Assembly: GCA_900547445.1 (NCBI GenBank)
Contig: URGJ01000003.1
Span: forward strand, 1 to 64,000
Source: an uncultured Oscillospiraceae bacterium
GTDB lineage: Bacteria; Bacillota; Clostridia; Oscillospirales; Acutalibacteraceae
Direction: 5' to 3'
Length of the DNA: 64,000 nt
The notes below the pieces were generated by a model. That model searched no databases. It worked only from the letters and a program-made list of their open reading frames with translations, and was not told the origin of the DNA. The position numbers and the translations under genes were made by a program. Positions 18,254-26,279 of this stretch are shown piece by piece; the first letter of the stretch is position 1, and each line of letters starts with the position of its first letter.

Positions 18254-18393
18254 GGCACCTCACCTTCCTCCTTTTTCTCTGATATTTTGTATTTACATCC
18301 GGCTCTAATGCAGTAATCCGCGCCTGTATTTTTGTAGTCGTTAAATTCACACGCCCTGCATTTAGCTTTCGGCTCAAAAACAATCCTTTTCAT
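18223..18393 (-). CDS. small Cys-rich phage protein
   Basis: 56 residues from ATG 18393, 5 bases after GGAGGAAAG. It contains CRAC and CIRAGC, a possible Zn site (KCRACEFND, ADYCIRAGCKY). It is the first gene after the late promoter and overlaps the terminase small subunit by 31 bases in another frame. The function is unknown. Confidence 0.55.
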   Translation of the reverse strand: MKRIVFEPKAKCRACEFNDYKNTGADYCIRAGCKYKISEKKEEGEVPCLKENIKNG

Positions 18394-18404
18394 CTTTCCT
18401 CCGA

Positions 18405-18436
18405 ATATAAAAACAGCGCCCGAAAACGAACGCTGT
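18405..18436 (-). terminator. terminator in the leader of the late operon
   Basis: ACAGCG (18413-18418) and CGCTGT (18431-18436) with a 12-base loop, followed leftward by five T. It lies about 25 bases downstream of the predicted late start point, so it either stops the early transcript leaving the regulator gene or attenuates the late one. Confidence 0.6.
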
Positions 18437-18465
18437 GATTATTAATTTTAATTTTCCACGATACT

Positions 18466-18498
18466 ATTATAACATAAGAAAAGGTGTAAAAAGGTGTA
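18466..18498 (-). promoter_or_regulatory. late promoter with tandem activator-like repeat
   Basis: A perfect minus-strand TATAAT (18471-18466) has no -35 hexamer. Two exact copies of the 10-mer TACACCTTTT (minus strand, 18498-18489 and 18488-18479) occupy that place, 7 bp upstream of the -10. This is what an activator-dependent late promoter would look like, and the regulator gene ends 6 bp upstream. Confidence 0.6.
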
Positions 18499-18503
18499 AT
18501 CTT

Positions 18504-18941
18504 TTAATCAAGCTTGATATGTAATAGTGCAGTCCCATGTATTTGCTTAATTCGGTCGAGTGAATACCCCATTTCATCGGAAATCTGCCACAGCTTCAAG
18601 CGCTTATATCCTTTTCCGTCCGTTTTACCGATATACGCGAGGTAAAGCACACGGCGCTCGCGCAGGTCGGGAAGTGCCTTTATAGCAGAGATTATTTTAT
18701 ACCGAAGTTTATAAAGCTCGTCGGTTTCCTTGTTAATCTGCTGCTCGATTTTTACTAAACGCTCGACAGCTCTTTCGGTCTTAGTGCCGTCGGAGTTTCC
18801 GCCCTTAGGCAAATCGGATATTACCGGACTTACCGCCGTAGCCCTGACCCACCATGAATTAAGCTCCTCCTGCAAATCGTTTATGTAGTTATCAATTTCA
18901 CCGAATTGCTGTAAAATCTGTTTTTTCTCTCTGCTGGTCAT
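18504..18941 (-). CDS. late transcription regulator, DUF1492/ArpU-RinA type
   Basis: 145 residues. The first 90 are helical and coiled. The end (IKALPDLRERRVLYLAYIGKTDGKGYKRLKLWQISDEMGYSLDRIKQIHGTALLHI) resembles the sigma-region-4-like helix-turn-helix of ArpU/RinA family proteins, which switch on phage late genes. The family often lies directly before the terminase small subunit, as here. The tandem repeat just past its stop is the obvious candidate target. Confidence 0.75.
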   Translation of the reverse strand: MTSREKKQILQQFGEIDNYINDLQEELNSWWVRATAVSPVISDLPKGGNSDGTKTERAVERLVKIEQQINKETDELYKLRYKIISAIKALPDLRERRVLYLAYIGKTDGKGYKRLKLWQISDEMGYSLDRIKQIHGTALLHIKLD

Positions 18942-18988
18942 ATCTTCACCTTTCTCCGCATTACTTGTTGAAATTATAAAGCACTTTT

Positions 18989-19078
18989 TTATACCGTTCC
19001 TCGGCGGTATGTACTGACTATTCCCTTGCTGTCGGTGTGATTTTGGGGCTTGTAATGCTTATTCTTTTTCTTCGGCAT
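18989..19078 (-). CDS. possible 29-residue basic peptide
   Basis: ATG at 19078 opens a short basic frame (MPKKKNKHYKPQNH, YRRGTV). The ribosome site is weak (AGTGAAACG). It fills the only gap between the late regulator and the next small gene. It may be a genuine peptide or chance. Confidence 0.3.
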   Translation of the reverse strand: MPKKKNKHYKPQNHTDSKGIVSTYRRGTV

Positions 19079-19079
19079 A

Positions 19080-19271
19080 TTATCGTTTCACTCCCTTTGC
19101 CTTTAGATAATCTTTCTCGGCTCTTTCAATATCAACCATATCTACACATTCCTCCATAACATCAACAGCCATAGAGTTTATCTCGTCCATTGACTTGCCA
19201 AGTTCTAAGCCCTGTGCCATTATGTTATTTCGCAACATAACGAAAAAGGCGAGTTTGTATTTATCAGTCAT
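19080..19271 (-). CDS. small phage protein, unknown
   Basis: 63 residues from ATG 19271 (MTDKYKLAFFVMLRNNIMAQG, then an acidic helix MDEINSMAVDVMEECVDM and a basic tail). It overlaps the 3' end of the DUF3310 gene. No recognised family; predicted all-helical and soluble. Confidence 0.55.
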   Translation of the reverse strand: MTDKYKLAFFVMLRNNIMAQGLELGKSMDEINSMAVDVMEECVDMVDIERAEKDYLKAKGVKR

Positions 19272-19491
19272 TGCCCTGCTCCTTATCAATTTCTAAATAT
19301 TTATCCAAATACCACTTAGCTTTTGCTATATCCTCCGCGCCATTCTTCCTGCGGTGACGGTAGAGGTATTTAAAAGCGTTGCAGATACAGAAATTTTGTG
19401 TAGCTTCTGCGCCCTGCGTTTCAAGCATTACATCTATACACTCAAACTGTCCGCTTTCATAATGTGCGGGGTGATTTACATTGTCAGGCAT
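19264..19491 (-). CDS. DUF3310 family protein
   Basis: 75 residues: NVNHPAHYESGQFECIDVM, NAFKYLYRHRRKNG, DIAKAKWYLDKYL. This is the compact DUF3310 signature (HPxHY then an AxKYLxRxxxK helix) found in many phages near nucleotide and replication genes. The biochemical role is unknown; a nucleotide-kinase regulator role has been proposed for relatives. The gene touches both neighbours, so it is part of one early operon. Confidence 0.8.
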   Translation of the reverse strand: MPDNVNHPAHYESGQFECIDVMLETQGAEATQNFCICNAFKYLYRHRRKNGAEDIAKAKWYLDKYLEIDKEQGND

Positions 19492-19730
19492 TACCCTTGC
19501 TCCTCTCTTTCCTTAATCCGTATTTGCTCATAATCCGAATGTTCTGCTGTTTTTATTTCTCTCGGCTTATATCCGCTCGTCTCAAAGAAAGCGTCCATTG
19601 TGTTTAATTCAAATTCTTTGCAATGATTTACTGATTTAGCCGTACTTTCGGCTATCTCTTTATTTTTAGCGCAACAATAAATACCGTTGCCAGTAACAAG
19701 GTTATTGCAGTATCGGCAATATTGTCTCAT
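19491..19730 (-). CDS. small Cys-rich phage protein
   Basis: 79 residues. The N-terminus MRQYCRYCNNLVTGNGIYCCAKNKE has CRYC and a CC pair, with another Cys at NHCKEF: a probable zinc-binding fold. The C-terminal half is charged. It abuts the DUF3310 gene and the next upstream gene by one-base overlaps. Function unknown. Confidence 0.6.
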   Translation of the reverse strand: MRQYCRYCNNLVTGNGIYCCAKNKEIAESTAKSVNHCKEFELNTMDAFFETSGYKPREIKTAEHSDYEQIRIKEREEQG

Positions 19731-20092
19731 TACCCCTTACTCCTTTCCAACGCCTTTTCTGCTTCTTCACGGGTGAAGAATACTGTTTTGCCAATACTTC
19801 TGCAAGTGGTTTCATAGAATGAATTGCACAGAAGTTTTAAGTACAACCCCTTGTCTTTTAAGACAATCTTTTCAACTGTTGTTTCTTCAATTTTGCCGTC
19901 ACGAACCAACCATACTATCTGACCCACCTTACACGGCGGCAAGATTACGCCGTTTGCGATAAGGTAGTCGGCAAGGTCTAAATTTTCAAATAATTCAATT
20001 TTAAATCCGTTCGGTTGTATTTGGTCTATTCCCCAAAGTTGCTTTTCAGTTATCAACTCAACAAGCCTATCTCTATCTGTCATTGTTTTCAC
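19730..20092 (-). CDS. phage hypothetical protein
   Basis: 120 residues. ADYLIANGVILPPCKVGQIVWLV is a motif shared by many clostridial phage proteins: a short helical N-terminus, then a small beta-barrel-like part (GKIEETTVEKIVLKDKGLYL) and a C-terminal helix KTVFFTREEAEKAL. It overlaps the next upstream gene by 20 bases. Function unknown. Confidence 0.6.
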   Translation of the reverse strand: MKTMTDRDRLVELITEKQLWGIDQIQPNGFKIELFENLDLADYLIANGVILPPCKVGQIVWLVRDGKIEETTVEKIVLKDKGLYLKLLCNSFYETTCRSIGKTVFFTREEAEKALERSKG

Positions 20093-20573
20093 CCACCATT
20101 TCTTTTACGAGATTGTCGATATCTCTTTCGGTAATATACTCGAATTCATACTCGTCTAAATCTTTAAATTTATTATGCATAAATTCTTTTGCCTTCTCTG
20201 CAAACTCTTTGTATGCTTCGGCTTTGGCGGTTTTAAGCATATTACCATATTTACGGTGCATTAAAGAAAACTCGGTATCTGTCTCTTTTCTAAAAGCCCT
20301 TGCAAAATCAAGTTCGGTTTTCAACCTCTCAATCTCCGCCTGTGCTTCTTCATAGTGCATTTTCAAGGAATTAGCCGCACTTCTTAGAGATTGATTTTCG
20401 ACTTTTAAATTTTCGTTTTCTGTTTTTTGGCGGGTGATGAGGTCAAGGGCGTTTTTACAAATTATATCGTCACCACAATCTTCTTTAAACAAAGGACACT
20501 CTCCGCATTTACCATTAGCACAACACTCCAAAGCCTTTATAATCTCTTTATCGGTTAGGTTTTTATCGGTCAC
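20073..20573 (-). CDS. phage hypothetical protein with Cys cluster and coiled coil
   Basis: 166 residues. Residues 1-45 contain a spaced Cys set (ALECCANGKCGECPLFKEDCGDDIICKNA), typical of a phage zinc-binding head. Residues 50-110 are a coiled coil (TENENLKVENQSLRSAAN, IERLKTELDFARAF). The end is acidic. Similar proteins recur in clostridial phages, often several per genome, without known role. Confidence 0.6.
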   Translation of the reverse strand: MTDKNLTDKEIIKALECCANGKCGECPLFKEDCGDDIICKNALDLITRQKTENENLKVENQSLRSAANSLKMHYEEAQAEIERLKTELDFARAFRKETDTEFSLMHRKYGNMLKTAKAEAYKEFAEKAKEFMHNKFKDLDEYEFEYITERDIDNLVKEMVGENNDR

Positions 20574-20884
20574 TCGGTATCACTCCCATTACTGTTAAAA
20601 TCCAAAGCTTGACCGCAATTATGGCAATACTTATATGACTTAGATACCCACTCTTTACAGTTCGGGCATTCGTAAACTGTAGTTCCTTTTCCCCAACGTC
20701 CACAACCGATTTTTATCGGTTCTTCGATAGGCTGAACAATATGCGGTGTGGGCTTTTTCGGTATCTGCTTTTCAAGGGCAGAGATAGCAATGTTATGACA
20801 TTCAATACCCTCTTTTTCGTCTTCATATGGCAATAAATCTTCATTCCATTGTTTTAACATTTTAATTGCTTCCTCGTTTGTCAT
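20570..20884 (-). CDS. phage zinc-ribbon protein
   Basis: 104 residues. The N-terminal helix (EEAIKMLKQWNEDLLPY, NIAISALEKQ) is the common phage IxxAIxALEK pattern. The C-terminus has YECPNCKEWVSKSYKYCHNCGQAL, a two-CxxC zinc ribbon. It overlaps the next gene by an ATGA. Function unknown. Confidence 0.65.
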   Translation of the reverse strand: MTNEEAIKMLKQWNEDLLPYEDEKEGIECHNIAISALEKQIPKKPTPHIVQPIEEPIKIGCGRWGKGTTVYECPNCKEWVSKSYKYCHNCGQALDFNSNGSDTE

Positions 20885-21075
20885 TCCGAAACCTCCTGTT
20901 CAAGCCATTGTTTAAATGCCTCAATCCATATAATACCCTTACCTGTTGTAACATCTATTGCATTACGGTATATCTCTTTAACATCATAAGGTGCTTTATA
21001 ATTATCTATATGCATTGCTAACCATTTTGCCATTTCCTCCACGCTCATAGCCTTTATGTGGTCGTAGTTAGTCAT
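20881..21075 (-). CDS. small phage protein, unknown
   Basis: 64 residues: DHIKAMSVEEMAKWLAM, then KEIYRNAIDVTTGKGIIWIEAFKQWLEQE. The WL-rich pattern is common in small clostridial phage proteins that pair with zinc-ribbon neighbours. It overlaps the genes on both sides by a few bases. Confidence 0.6.
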   Translation of the reverse strand: MTNYDHIKAMSVEEMAKWLAMHIDNYKAPYDVKEIYRNAIDVTTGKGIIWIEAFKQWLEQEVSE

Positions 21076-21274
21076 TTTTACAACATTTCCCTTCTAATAA
21101 ATCTGATAATAAAACTTTTTTACCGCAACCATAGCAAGTAGCGTATTTGCTTTCAGTAAAAGTCTCAATCTCCATACCGAAAGGTTCTCCGTTACAAAGA
21201 TAATCTTGAAAACTTTTAATGGCAGTAAAATATCCTTTATCACTTCCACAATATTTACATTTTGGCAAATCCAT
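21068..21274 (-). CDS. small zinc-ribbon protein
   Basis: 68 residues. CKYCGSDKGYFT near the start and YATCYGCGKKVLL near residue 50 form a two-CxxC zinc ribbon; a final KCCKND adds Cys. Probably a nucleic-acid or protein contact module. No ortholog with known function is recognised. Confidence 0.6.
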   Translation of the reverse strand: MDLPKCKYCGSDKGYFTAIKSFQDYLCNGEPFGMEIETFTESKYATCYGCGKKVLLSDLLEGKCCKND

Positions 21275-21276
21275 AT

Positions 21277-21579
21277 TTAATCCTTTCCGTCCATTTTAGC
21301 GCCGCAATGGGGACAATATTCAAAATCTTCTTTTCCATTGCTTATTGTTTCTGTTCTATGACAGTATCTACAAGTTATATCTCTGCTTGACATTCTCACA
21401 TTAGAACATTGCCAATAGCTATGCCTTACCTCCACCACATCGGCGGTTGACTGTTTATAATTAGTTTTCAAACCGCAAATAACACAAACCTGTCTACCCT
21501 CTGGAATTACCGCACCACAACATACACAATGCTCTGCATTGTCAATATGTCCGTCTATTAAACTAATATTACTCATCAT
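21277..21579 (-). CDS. zinc-ribbon phage protein
   Basis: About 100 residues; ATGs at 21579 and 21576 both follow GGGAGGAA, the second at better spacing. Three CxxC pairs are seen: CVCCGAVIPEGRQVCVICG, CRYCHRTETI and YCPHCGAKM. The protein is therefore mostly a set of zinc ribbons. It overlaps the 31-residue membrane peptide gene. Function unknown. Confidence 0.6.
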   Translation of the reverse strand: MMSNISLIDGHIDNAEHCVCCGAVIPEGRQVCVICGLKTNYKQSTADVVEVRHSYWQCSNVRMSSRDITCRYCHRTETISNGKEDFEYCPHCGAKMDGKD

Positions 21580-21664
21580 TATTCCTCCCATTAGCACTGA
21601 CTATCGCGAATGCGCCGAAGCCTAAAACTGCGCCGATTATTAGTCCTAAAATAAAATTTAACAT
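21569..21664 (-). CDS. 31-residue membrane peptide
   Basis: ATG 21664 with a GTGAGG-type site upstream. The product (MLNFILGLIIGAVLGFGAFAI, then VSANGRNNDE) is one transmembrane helix with Gly-rich spacing, as in tiny phage membrane proteins. Its 3' end overlaps the start of the zinc-ribbon gene. No hydrolase partner is near. Confidence 0.5.
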   Translation of the reverse strand: MLNFILGLIIGAVLGFGAFAIVSANGRNNDE

Positions 21665-21704
21665 TATCAAAACCTCACAAATAATACTTTTTCGATATAT
21701 TCGG

Positions 21705-22394
21705 TCATACCGTACCGCCCCATTGTTCAGACATTGCCGCAGCTATGCCAAGGAATGTCTTACTGCGAATTTCACTTTTACGGGAATATGTGTCTTCCCA
21801 GGTTCTTACTTTACCGCTTGACATTACCCCAAAAAATGCCGCATTATTAGGTTTAGGCAAATTATTTGTTTCTAACGGGGGCAATCCCTTTAACCACAAA
21901 CAAGTTGCTTTATTGATATATTGCTCCTTGTCATATATGCTATCGGCAAACATATACGGATGAATTATCTGACTGGGTTTTCTATATGCTGTATTCATAA
22001 ATCCTACTGGATTTTCAACCGCTATTTTTTCGCAATCAGCAAGAATGATTTGCATAAAAAATACTGCAGCCTTTGCTCTGTCTTCCCATCGTTTTATTAC
22101 TTTTGCTGGCGGAGTACATTTCAATGAAAAAGAGCGTGTTGCAACATTTGATAAATAAGTACACGGCGGATGCGCTATAATCAAATCCCATTTACCCGAA
22201 ATAGTATGTAATTTACCGTCACAAGTGGTAAATTCGCACCGACCGTTAAGCAACGGTAAAACATCTTGCTTTATATGCCATTCGGGGTGACCGCCCGAGC
22301 AGTCGATAATATCACAGGAAAAAGCATTGTGACCTTTTGCTCTGAAAGCTATACATACCCTTTGACTTTCCTCGCAAGCGACTAAAACATTCAC
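21705..22394 (-). CDS. phage DNA (cytosine) methyltransferase-like protein
   Basis: 229 residues. MNVLVACEESQRVCIAFRAKG resembles the SAM-binding motif I region of phage C5-MTase-like proteins, HNAFSCDIID gives the acidic adenosine-binding residue, and WDLIIAHPPCTYLSNVA carries the catalytic-loop PPC. ENPVGFMN matches the ENP motif. The protein is much shorter than a stand-alone C5 methyltransferase and has no evident target recognition domain. Members are annotated in many phages as DNA methyltransferases and may protect phage DNA; activity cannot be judged from sequence. Confidence 0.7.
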   Translation of the reverse strand: MNVLVACEESQRVCIAFRAKGHNAFSCDIIDCSGGHPEWHIKQDVLPLLNGRCEFTTCDGKLHTISGKWDLIIAHPPCTYLSNVATRSFSLKCTPPAKVIKRWEDRAKAAVFFMQIILADCEKIAVENPVGFMNTAYRKPSQIIHPYMFADSIYDKEQYINKATCLWLKGLPPLETNNLPKPNNAAFFGVMSSGKVRTWEDTYSRKSEIRSKTFLGIAAAMSEQWGGTV

Positions 22395-22424
22395 TTTTTA
22401 AACCTCCCTTATCCTTATGCCGTA

Positions 22425-22547
22425 TCATATCCCAAGCTCGTCGGCTTTAGCTTTTAATTTCTGCTCATATTCCTTGTCGGAAATAGGCTGTAAGCGCAGA
22501 TAATTCTTGTAGCGCTCGTATTCTTCCCATTTTCGCTGTTCTGTCAT
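22425..22547 (-). CDS. 40-residue charged phage peptide
   Basis: ATG 22547 behind AAGGAGG. The product MTEQRKWEEYERYKNYLRL ... EQKLKAKADELGI is helical and very charged. It sits beside the iteron region. An upstream extension of the frame lacks a ribosome site. Function unknown. Confidence 0.5.
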   Translation of the reverse strand: MTEQRKWEEYERYKNYLRLQPISDKEYEQKLKAKADELGI

Positions 22548-22563
22548 ATGTATCCTCCTTAAA

Positions 22564-22763
22564 GTTACAAAAATAGTTAAAAGTAACACCGAGTTACAAA
22601 GCGTTGTAACCGCTCTTGTCCGCATAAATAAAGGCTTTTTGGGGTGTGGTTACAAAGTTACAACTTTTTCGCGCGCGCATATAAGGGGCATTTTTTTATT
22701 TTTAAAAATTATTTTCACATATATAAGTACCCTTTTTCGCTGTAACCCGTGTAACTTTGTAAC
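22564..22763. repeat. GTTACAAA iteron cluster, candidate phage replication origin
   Basis: GTTACAAA occurs at 22564-22571, 22593-22600 and 22649-22656, with a tandem GTTACAAC at 22657-22664. Inverted copies (TTGTAAC, TGTAAC, GTGTAAC, TTTGTAAC) lie at 22604-22610, 22741-22746, 22749-22755 and 22756-22763. The middle (22690-22730) is almost pure A/T. The cluster is between the replication helicase and the next gene and contains no ORF. Clustered iterons beside an AT-rich stretch next to replication genes fit an origin; operator sites are the alternative. Confidence 0.6.
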
Positions 22764-22768
22764 TTTTT

Positions 22769-24631
22769 TTACTCTTCCGGCGATTCTTCGGGTCGAACCA
22801 AGACATAACATCTTGAACAATCAAGCCCGAATTTTATTACTTTGGTCGGTTTATTATTAGAATCACCTATTATAAGTCCGTTCTTCAAAGCCCACGAAAT
22901 AAAAGCTTTGTCATTAAAACCGCCCTCTTTGCAAATTCTTTTAAAGACATTGGTATGAATGGCATAGCAGTTCTTGTCTGTGACTTTATCAACATAAATT
23001 CTTCCCCAAGCCTCAATTCGGAACTCGTCCAAATTGCCGTTGTAGAACTTTGCATTATTTACATCGCATTCGCTTATTATGTATTCATAACACCGCTCAT
23101 TCTCTGATAGCGTGTGCTTGTCTGTAAGCGCCTTTTTGAGCTCGTCAAACGAAAGTCTCTTATTGTCCTTGAAAATATACTCTGTGGCGATTAAATCGGC
23201 TGTGAGTATAGCGGATAATGACCTTAACTGCTTATCCTCGTATTCCTCGTCTCCAATAAGCTTAAAGCAGTCCTGCTGTGTCCGCATTACTTCATCCATA
23301 CCCAATTTACACAGCACATCTACAAACTCCCTGCCTATAAAGCCGTAATTGTTTCTAAGCAGCGTAGCCGCCGTCTGTCCGTCAGGAAATATATCGCCGT
23401 CATCGGTCTCATATTCAAGTACACGGTTCACCGCGCCGCCCTGCAGTTGGTCTGTAATAATCGGCGTTTCACCGGAGCAGATAATAATATTCGCCCAGGT
23501 GTTCTTTGGCGCAAGTCCGAGCTTTGTATTGCTTCGCCCTCTGCCTTCACCGCTTGCGAGCTGATATATAAGCTGTGAAAAATCATCTTTAAAATTCTTC
23601 CGGACTCTCGCGGTATCGTCAATGATAAACGGAAGATTGTTAAAGAACCCCGCTTTAGCCTCAAACGCCGATATTGTATCGTCAAAGTTTGAAATAAACT
23701 TTCCTATTTCGGGGTCTGCCCACACACTGGCCGCTATCATTCCGCATACGGATTTACCTCCGCCTGTCTTGCCCCAAATATCAACCCAAAATGGTAGCAG
23801 TCCGCAGGGCTTAATAAGTACGCTTGCAAGACTTGCCGCCATTGCAAGACGCGGTTCAACTCTGCCGGAGGCTCTTACCGACAGAATAAAATCCATCCAC
23901 TTTTTACGGCTCCCCGCGGTTGTTATGGTATCGAATAAGGTGTCAAACCGTCCGTCCCTGTCAAAGGCAAGCTCCGATGTATATGGCATAAATCCATCCT
24001 CACACCAGCCCATTTTTGCGGTTGCTCTTACCTCGGGAATAGTTTCAATATTAAGCTGTTCAATGTCTGCAAGGTATTTTACAAGGCTTTTCGCCGTCTC
24101 GCTCGTAACCGCAATACCGAATACCGCCAGCTCGGGTATTTTACTCCTTTGCGCTATAACCGCCTTCGATACAATCTGTTCACGCCAGCGCCCCTGCCGA
24201 TAAAAGGCAAGCCTTACCTTTTGCATACCGTCCTCGACATTGGTTATAACCTCCGCGGGGAGTATCGGGTGAGGACATGCCACACGGTTATCCGGCATAG
24301 CGTCGGGATTATATATTCCGTCCATATTAGCTATCCAGTTGCCGCACTTCATTTCAGGATAAGCCTCACCGAAATCGGTTATCCGCTCAAAGGCTTTCTG
24401 CTTTTCGGATTTTTTACGCTCATTTTCACGCGAAGTCATATCCTTTTCGGCAAGCTTAAGCATACGCTCGACACGCTTTTTTATCTCGCTGCCGAACTCA
24501 GCGGCACGGTCTATCAAATCAAAACCGAGCTGTTCACGGATAAGAGGGTCAGGCTCGTCCATTATTTTGCAAATAACTTCCTCGCTGTAAAGCTCCTTTG
24601 CGGTAAGCTTTGAAAAATCTATATCGTCCAA
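22769..24631 (-). CDS. DUF927-family replicative helicase/ATPase
   Basis: 620 residues. The N-terminal third is charged. Residues 150-450 show the DUF927 pattern: ELAVFGIAVTSETAKSLVKYLADIE, MGWCEDGFMPYTSE, then Walker A WGKTGGGKSV and Walker B-like FIIDDTA. Members combine with small CHC2 primases in phages and integrative elements and are thought to unwind the origin. The last 100 residues form a winged-helix-like tail (NKPTKVIKFGLDC). It follows the primase by 5 bp. Confidence 0.82.
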   Translation of the reverse strand: MDDIDFSKLTAKELYSEEVICKIMDEPDPLIREQLGFDLIDRAAEFGSEIKKRVERMLKLAEKDMTSRENERKKSEKQKAFERITDFGEAYPEMKCGNWIANMDGIYNPDAMPDNRVACPHPILPAEVITNVEDGMQKVRLAFYRQGRWREQIVSKAVIAQRSKIPELAVFGIAVTSETAKSLVKYLADIEQLNIETIPEVRATAKMGWCEDGFMPYTSELAFDRDGRFDTLFDTITTAGSRKKWMDFILSVRASGRVEPRLAMAASLASVLIKPCGLLPFWVDIWGKTGGGKSVCGMIAASVWADPEIGKFISNFDDTISAFEAKAGFFNNLPFIIDDTARVRKNFKDDFSQLIYQLASGEGRGRSNTKLGLAPKNTWANIIICSGETPIITDQLQGGAVNRVLEYETDDGDIFPDGQTAATLLRNNYGFIGREFVDVLCKLGMDEVMRTQQDCFKLIGDEEYEDKQLRSLSAILTADLIATEYIFKDNKRLSFDELKKALTDKHTLSENERCYEYIISECDVNNAKFYNGNLDEFRIEAWGRIYVDKVTDKNCYAIHTNVFKRICKEGGFNDKAFISWALKNGLIIGDSNNKPTKVIKFGLDCSRCYVLVRPEESPEE

Positions 24632-24636
24632 TCATT

Positions 24637-25146
24637 TCACCCTCTCATTATGTATTCAGTTTCGGCAAGGCTTAATTTATGCGTTAATGCGTTCCTTAGT
24701 GTAAGCGCGGATAAAAAAAGCGGACTAGGCTTTTCCTCAGGTCCCGAGGGTTTATATGCCGTGATAAAATCCTCGTTTAATTTCCAGTTGTCAAACGCGT
24801 CCCAGTAATTAATCCGCGCCGCTTTACGCTTGTCCGACTTACCTTTTCTGTCCCGCCTTACGCGGTCTATTTTGCGCTGTTCGGAATAGCTTATGTCTCT
24901 GTCTAAAAGCCCGCACGCGTCCTCAAAGGAAAGATTTTGAATGTTCATTACAAAGGTAATAACATCACCGTGCGCTCCGCACCCGAAACAGTGATATGTA
25001 CCATCTGGATATACGCGGAACGACGCGGTTTTTTCGCTGTGAAACGGACATTTTGCAAAGCCTTTTCGGTCTACCTCAACACCGTATCTGTCAAGCCAGT
25101 CATTAAGCGAATTAGTGGTTTTTATTTTTTGTGTGTCTATCTTCAT
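24637..25146 (-). CDS. CHC2 zinc-finger DNA primase (short form)
   Basis: 169 residues. The CHC2 finger is clear: FAKCPFHSEKTASFRVYPDGTYHCFGCGAHGDVITFVM. No TOPRIM domain follows, so this is the truncated phage form. The polymerising activity must come from another protein, or this one only recognises DNA. The C-terminus is basic (RVRRDRKGKSDKRKAARINYW). It overlaps the ERCC4 nuclease gene by four bases and precedes DUF927. Confidence 0.85.
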   Translation of the reverse strand: MKIDTQKIKTTNSLNDWLDRYGVEVDRKGFAKCPFHSEKTASFRVYPDGTYHCFGCGAHGDVITFVMNIQNLSFEDACGLLDRDISYSEQRKIDRVRRDRKGKSDKRKAARINYWDAFDNWKLNEDFITAYKPSGPEEKPSPLFLSALTLRNALTHKLSLAETEYIMRG

Positions 25147-25670
25147 ACTTCAAATTCTAAATCCTTAATCAGCGTGTTCCTTATGTGGTGGTAGAAAATT
25201 TTTCGCATTAAAAGCGGCGTGGTTTCGGGCTTGCAGAAATGCACGGAAATATCATATCTATCAGCGAATGCCATAACCGAGGAAAGCAAACTGTTTGAAT
25301 TTAATTTACTGCGGTATTTCCCACCTATTATCTTTTCATAATTTCCATTTTCAACAATCAAATGAACCTTAGCACCACTTTTGGCTGCTCTTTCAAACTC
25401 TTTTGAGAATCTGTCTCTACCCTTTGTAAAATTGCCGCAAATCTCGTCTAAATTCATTTTTCGTTCAATAACGATTTCTTTATCAAGTAAAACTTCAAAG
25501 CCGTCTATGCCGCAATAACCGCACGAATAATCTCCAAAATCAAGCTTCTGTCTGCGGTAGGGAATACCGACGGAATCAAGCCGTTTATAGTATTGTTCCG
25601 TCGGTTGCTCCCTTGTATCAACTAATAAAAACATCGTATTAAGGATATTTTCCATTTCCTTTGGTGTCAT
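25143..25670 (-). CDS. ERCC4-type nuclease
   Basis: 175 residues. The active-site region reads FLLVDTREQPTEQYYKRL ... LDFGDYSCG ... EIVIERKMNLDEI, matching the ERCC4 D...GDY...ERK pattern of structure-specific nucleases. It lacks the helix-hairpin-helix tail of XPF, as usual in phages. It likely processes recombination or replication intermediates together with the DUF669 and ATPase genes upstream. Confidence 0.8.
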   Translation of the reverse strand: MTPKEMENILNTMFLLVDTREQPTEQYYKRLDSVGIPYRRQKLDFGDYSCGYCGIDGFEVLLDKEIVIERKMNLDEICGNFTKGRDRFSKEFERAAKSGAKVHLIVENGNYEKIIGGKYRSKLNSNSLLSSVMAFADRYDISVHFCKPETTPLLMRKIFYHHIRNTLIKDLEFEV

Positions 25671-25673
25671 AGT

Positions 25674-26273
25674 TTAAAACGGCAAATCATCATCCGAATC
25701 AATGACGGCGAAATTCGTTGTATTCGCGCTTGCGGTGCTTTGAGACGACGCTTTTTTTGCTCCGCCGTTTAAGGTTTTTAATGCTGGCATTTTAAACTTA
25801 CCGTTTTTAATGCAGTCAACTGAGCGGAATCCTCTGCATTCGGTTAAAATGATCACATCACCGTTTTCAGTTTCGAACTCCTTTTCTCCAAATATTACAC
25901 CGATAGTTTTGCCTTTTAACTTGGTTTCGTCCCAGTCCCAATGATATCCGGAATTACTTTCCTCGATATTCGCAATCATAGTTTTGAATTTATTGAGGTT
26001 TTCTTCGTAATACTGTGAGTTTTCATCAGGGATAAATGCGTTGTATGTACCGCGCCATTTTTTGTTTTCGTTAATATTCGCCCGATATTGCTCGGCAAAA
26101 TGTCCTTTGTGCTCGCCCTCGGAAATATCAAAAGAAAAAGCCAACCAAGTATAACCGCTTGCACTCGTTTCTTCTTTACAATCAAGAATTTTTGCAATGT
26201 ATCCACCCTTTGGTAATTGCGGAACACCGCCTGTAATAACCTTTGCTGTTTCAAATCCTTTTAATTCTTGCAT
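25674..26273 (-). CDS. DUF669 single-strand-binding-like protein
   Basis: 199 residues: AKVITGGVPQLPKGGYIAKILDCKEE, then GYTWLAFSFDISEGEHKGHF, the DUF669 signature of OB-fold-like phage proteins. A flexible Ala/Ser/Thr-rich stretch leads to an acidic tail ending DSDDDLPF. That tail is the hallmark of SSB proteins, where it contacts partner enzymes. So the protein probably coats ssDNA and recruits the ATPase and nuclease beside it. Confidence 0.8.
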   Translation of the reverse strand: MQELKGFETAKVITGGVPQLPKGGYIAKILDCKEETSASGYTWLAFSFDISEGEHKGHFAEQYRANINENKKWRGTYNAFIPDENSQYYEENLNKFKTMIANIEESNSGYHWDWDETKLKGKTIGVIFGEKEFETENGDVIILTECRGFRSVDCIKNGKFKMPALKTLNGGAKKASSQSTASANTTNFAVIDSDDDLPF

Positions 26274-26279
26274 AATTGT

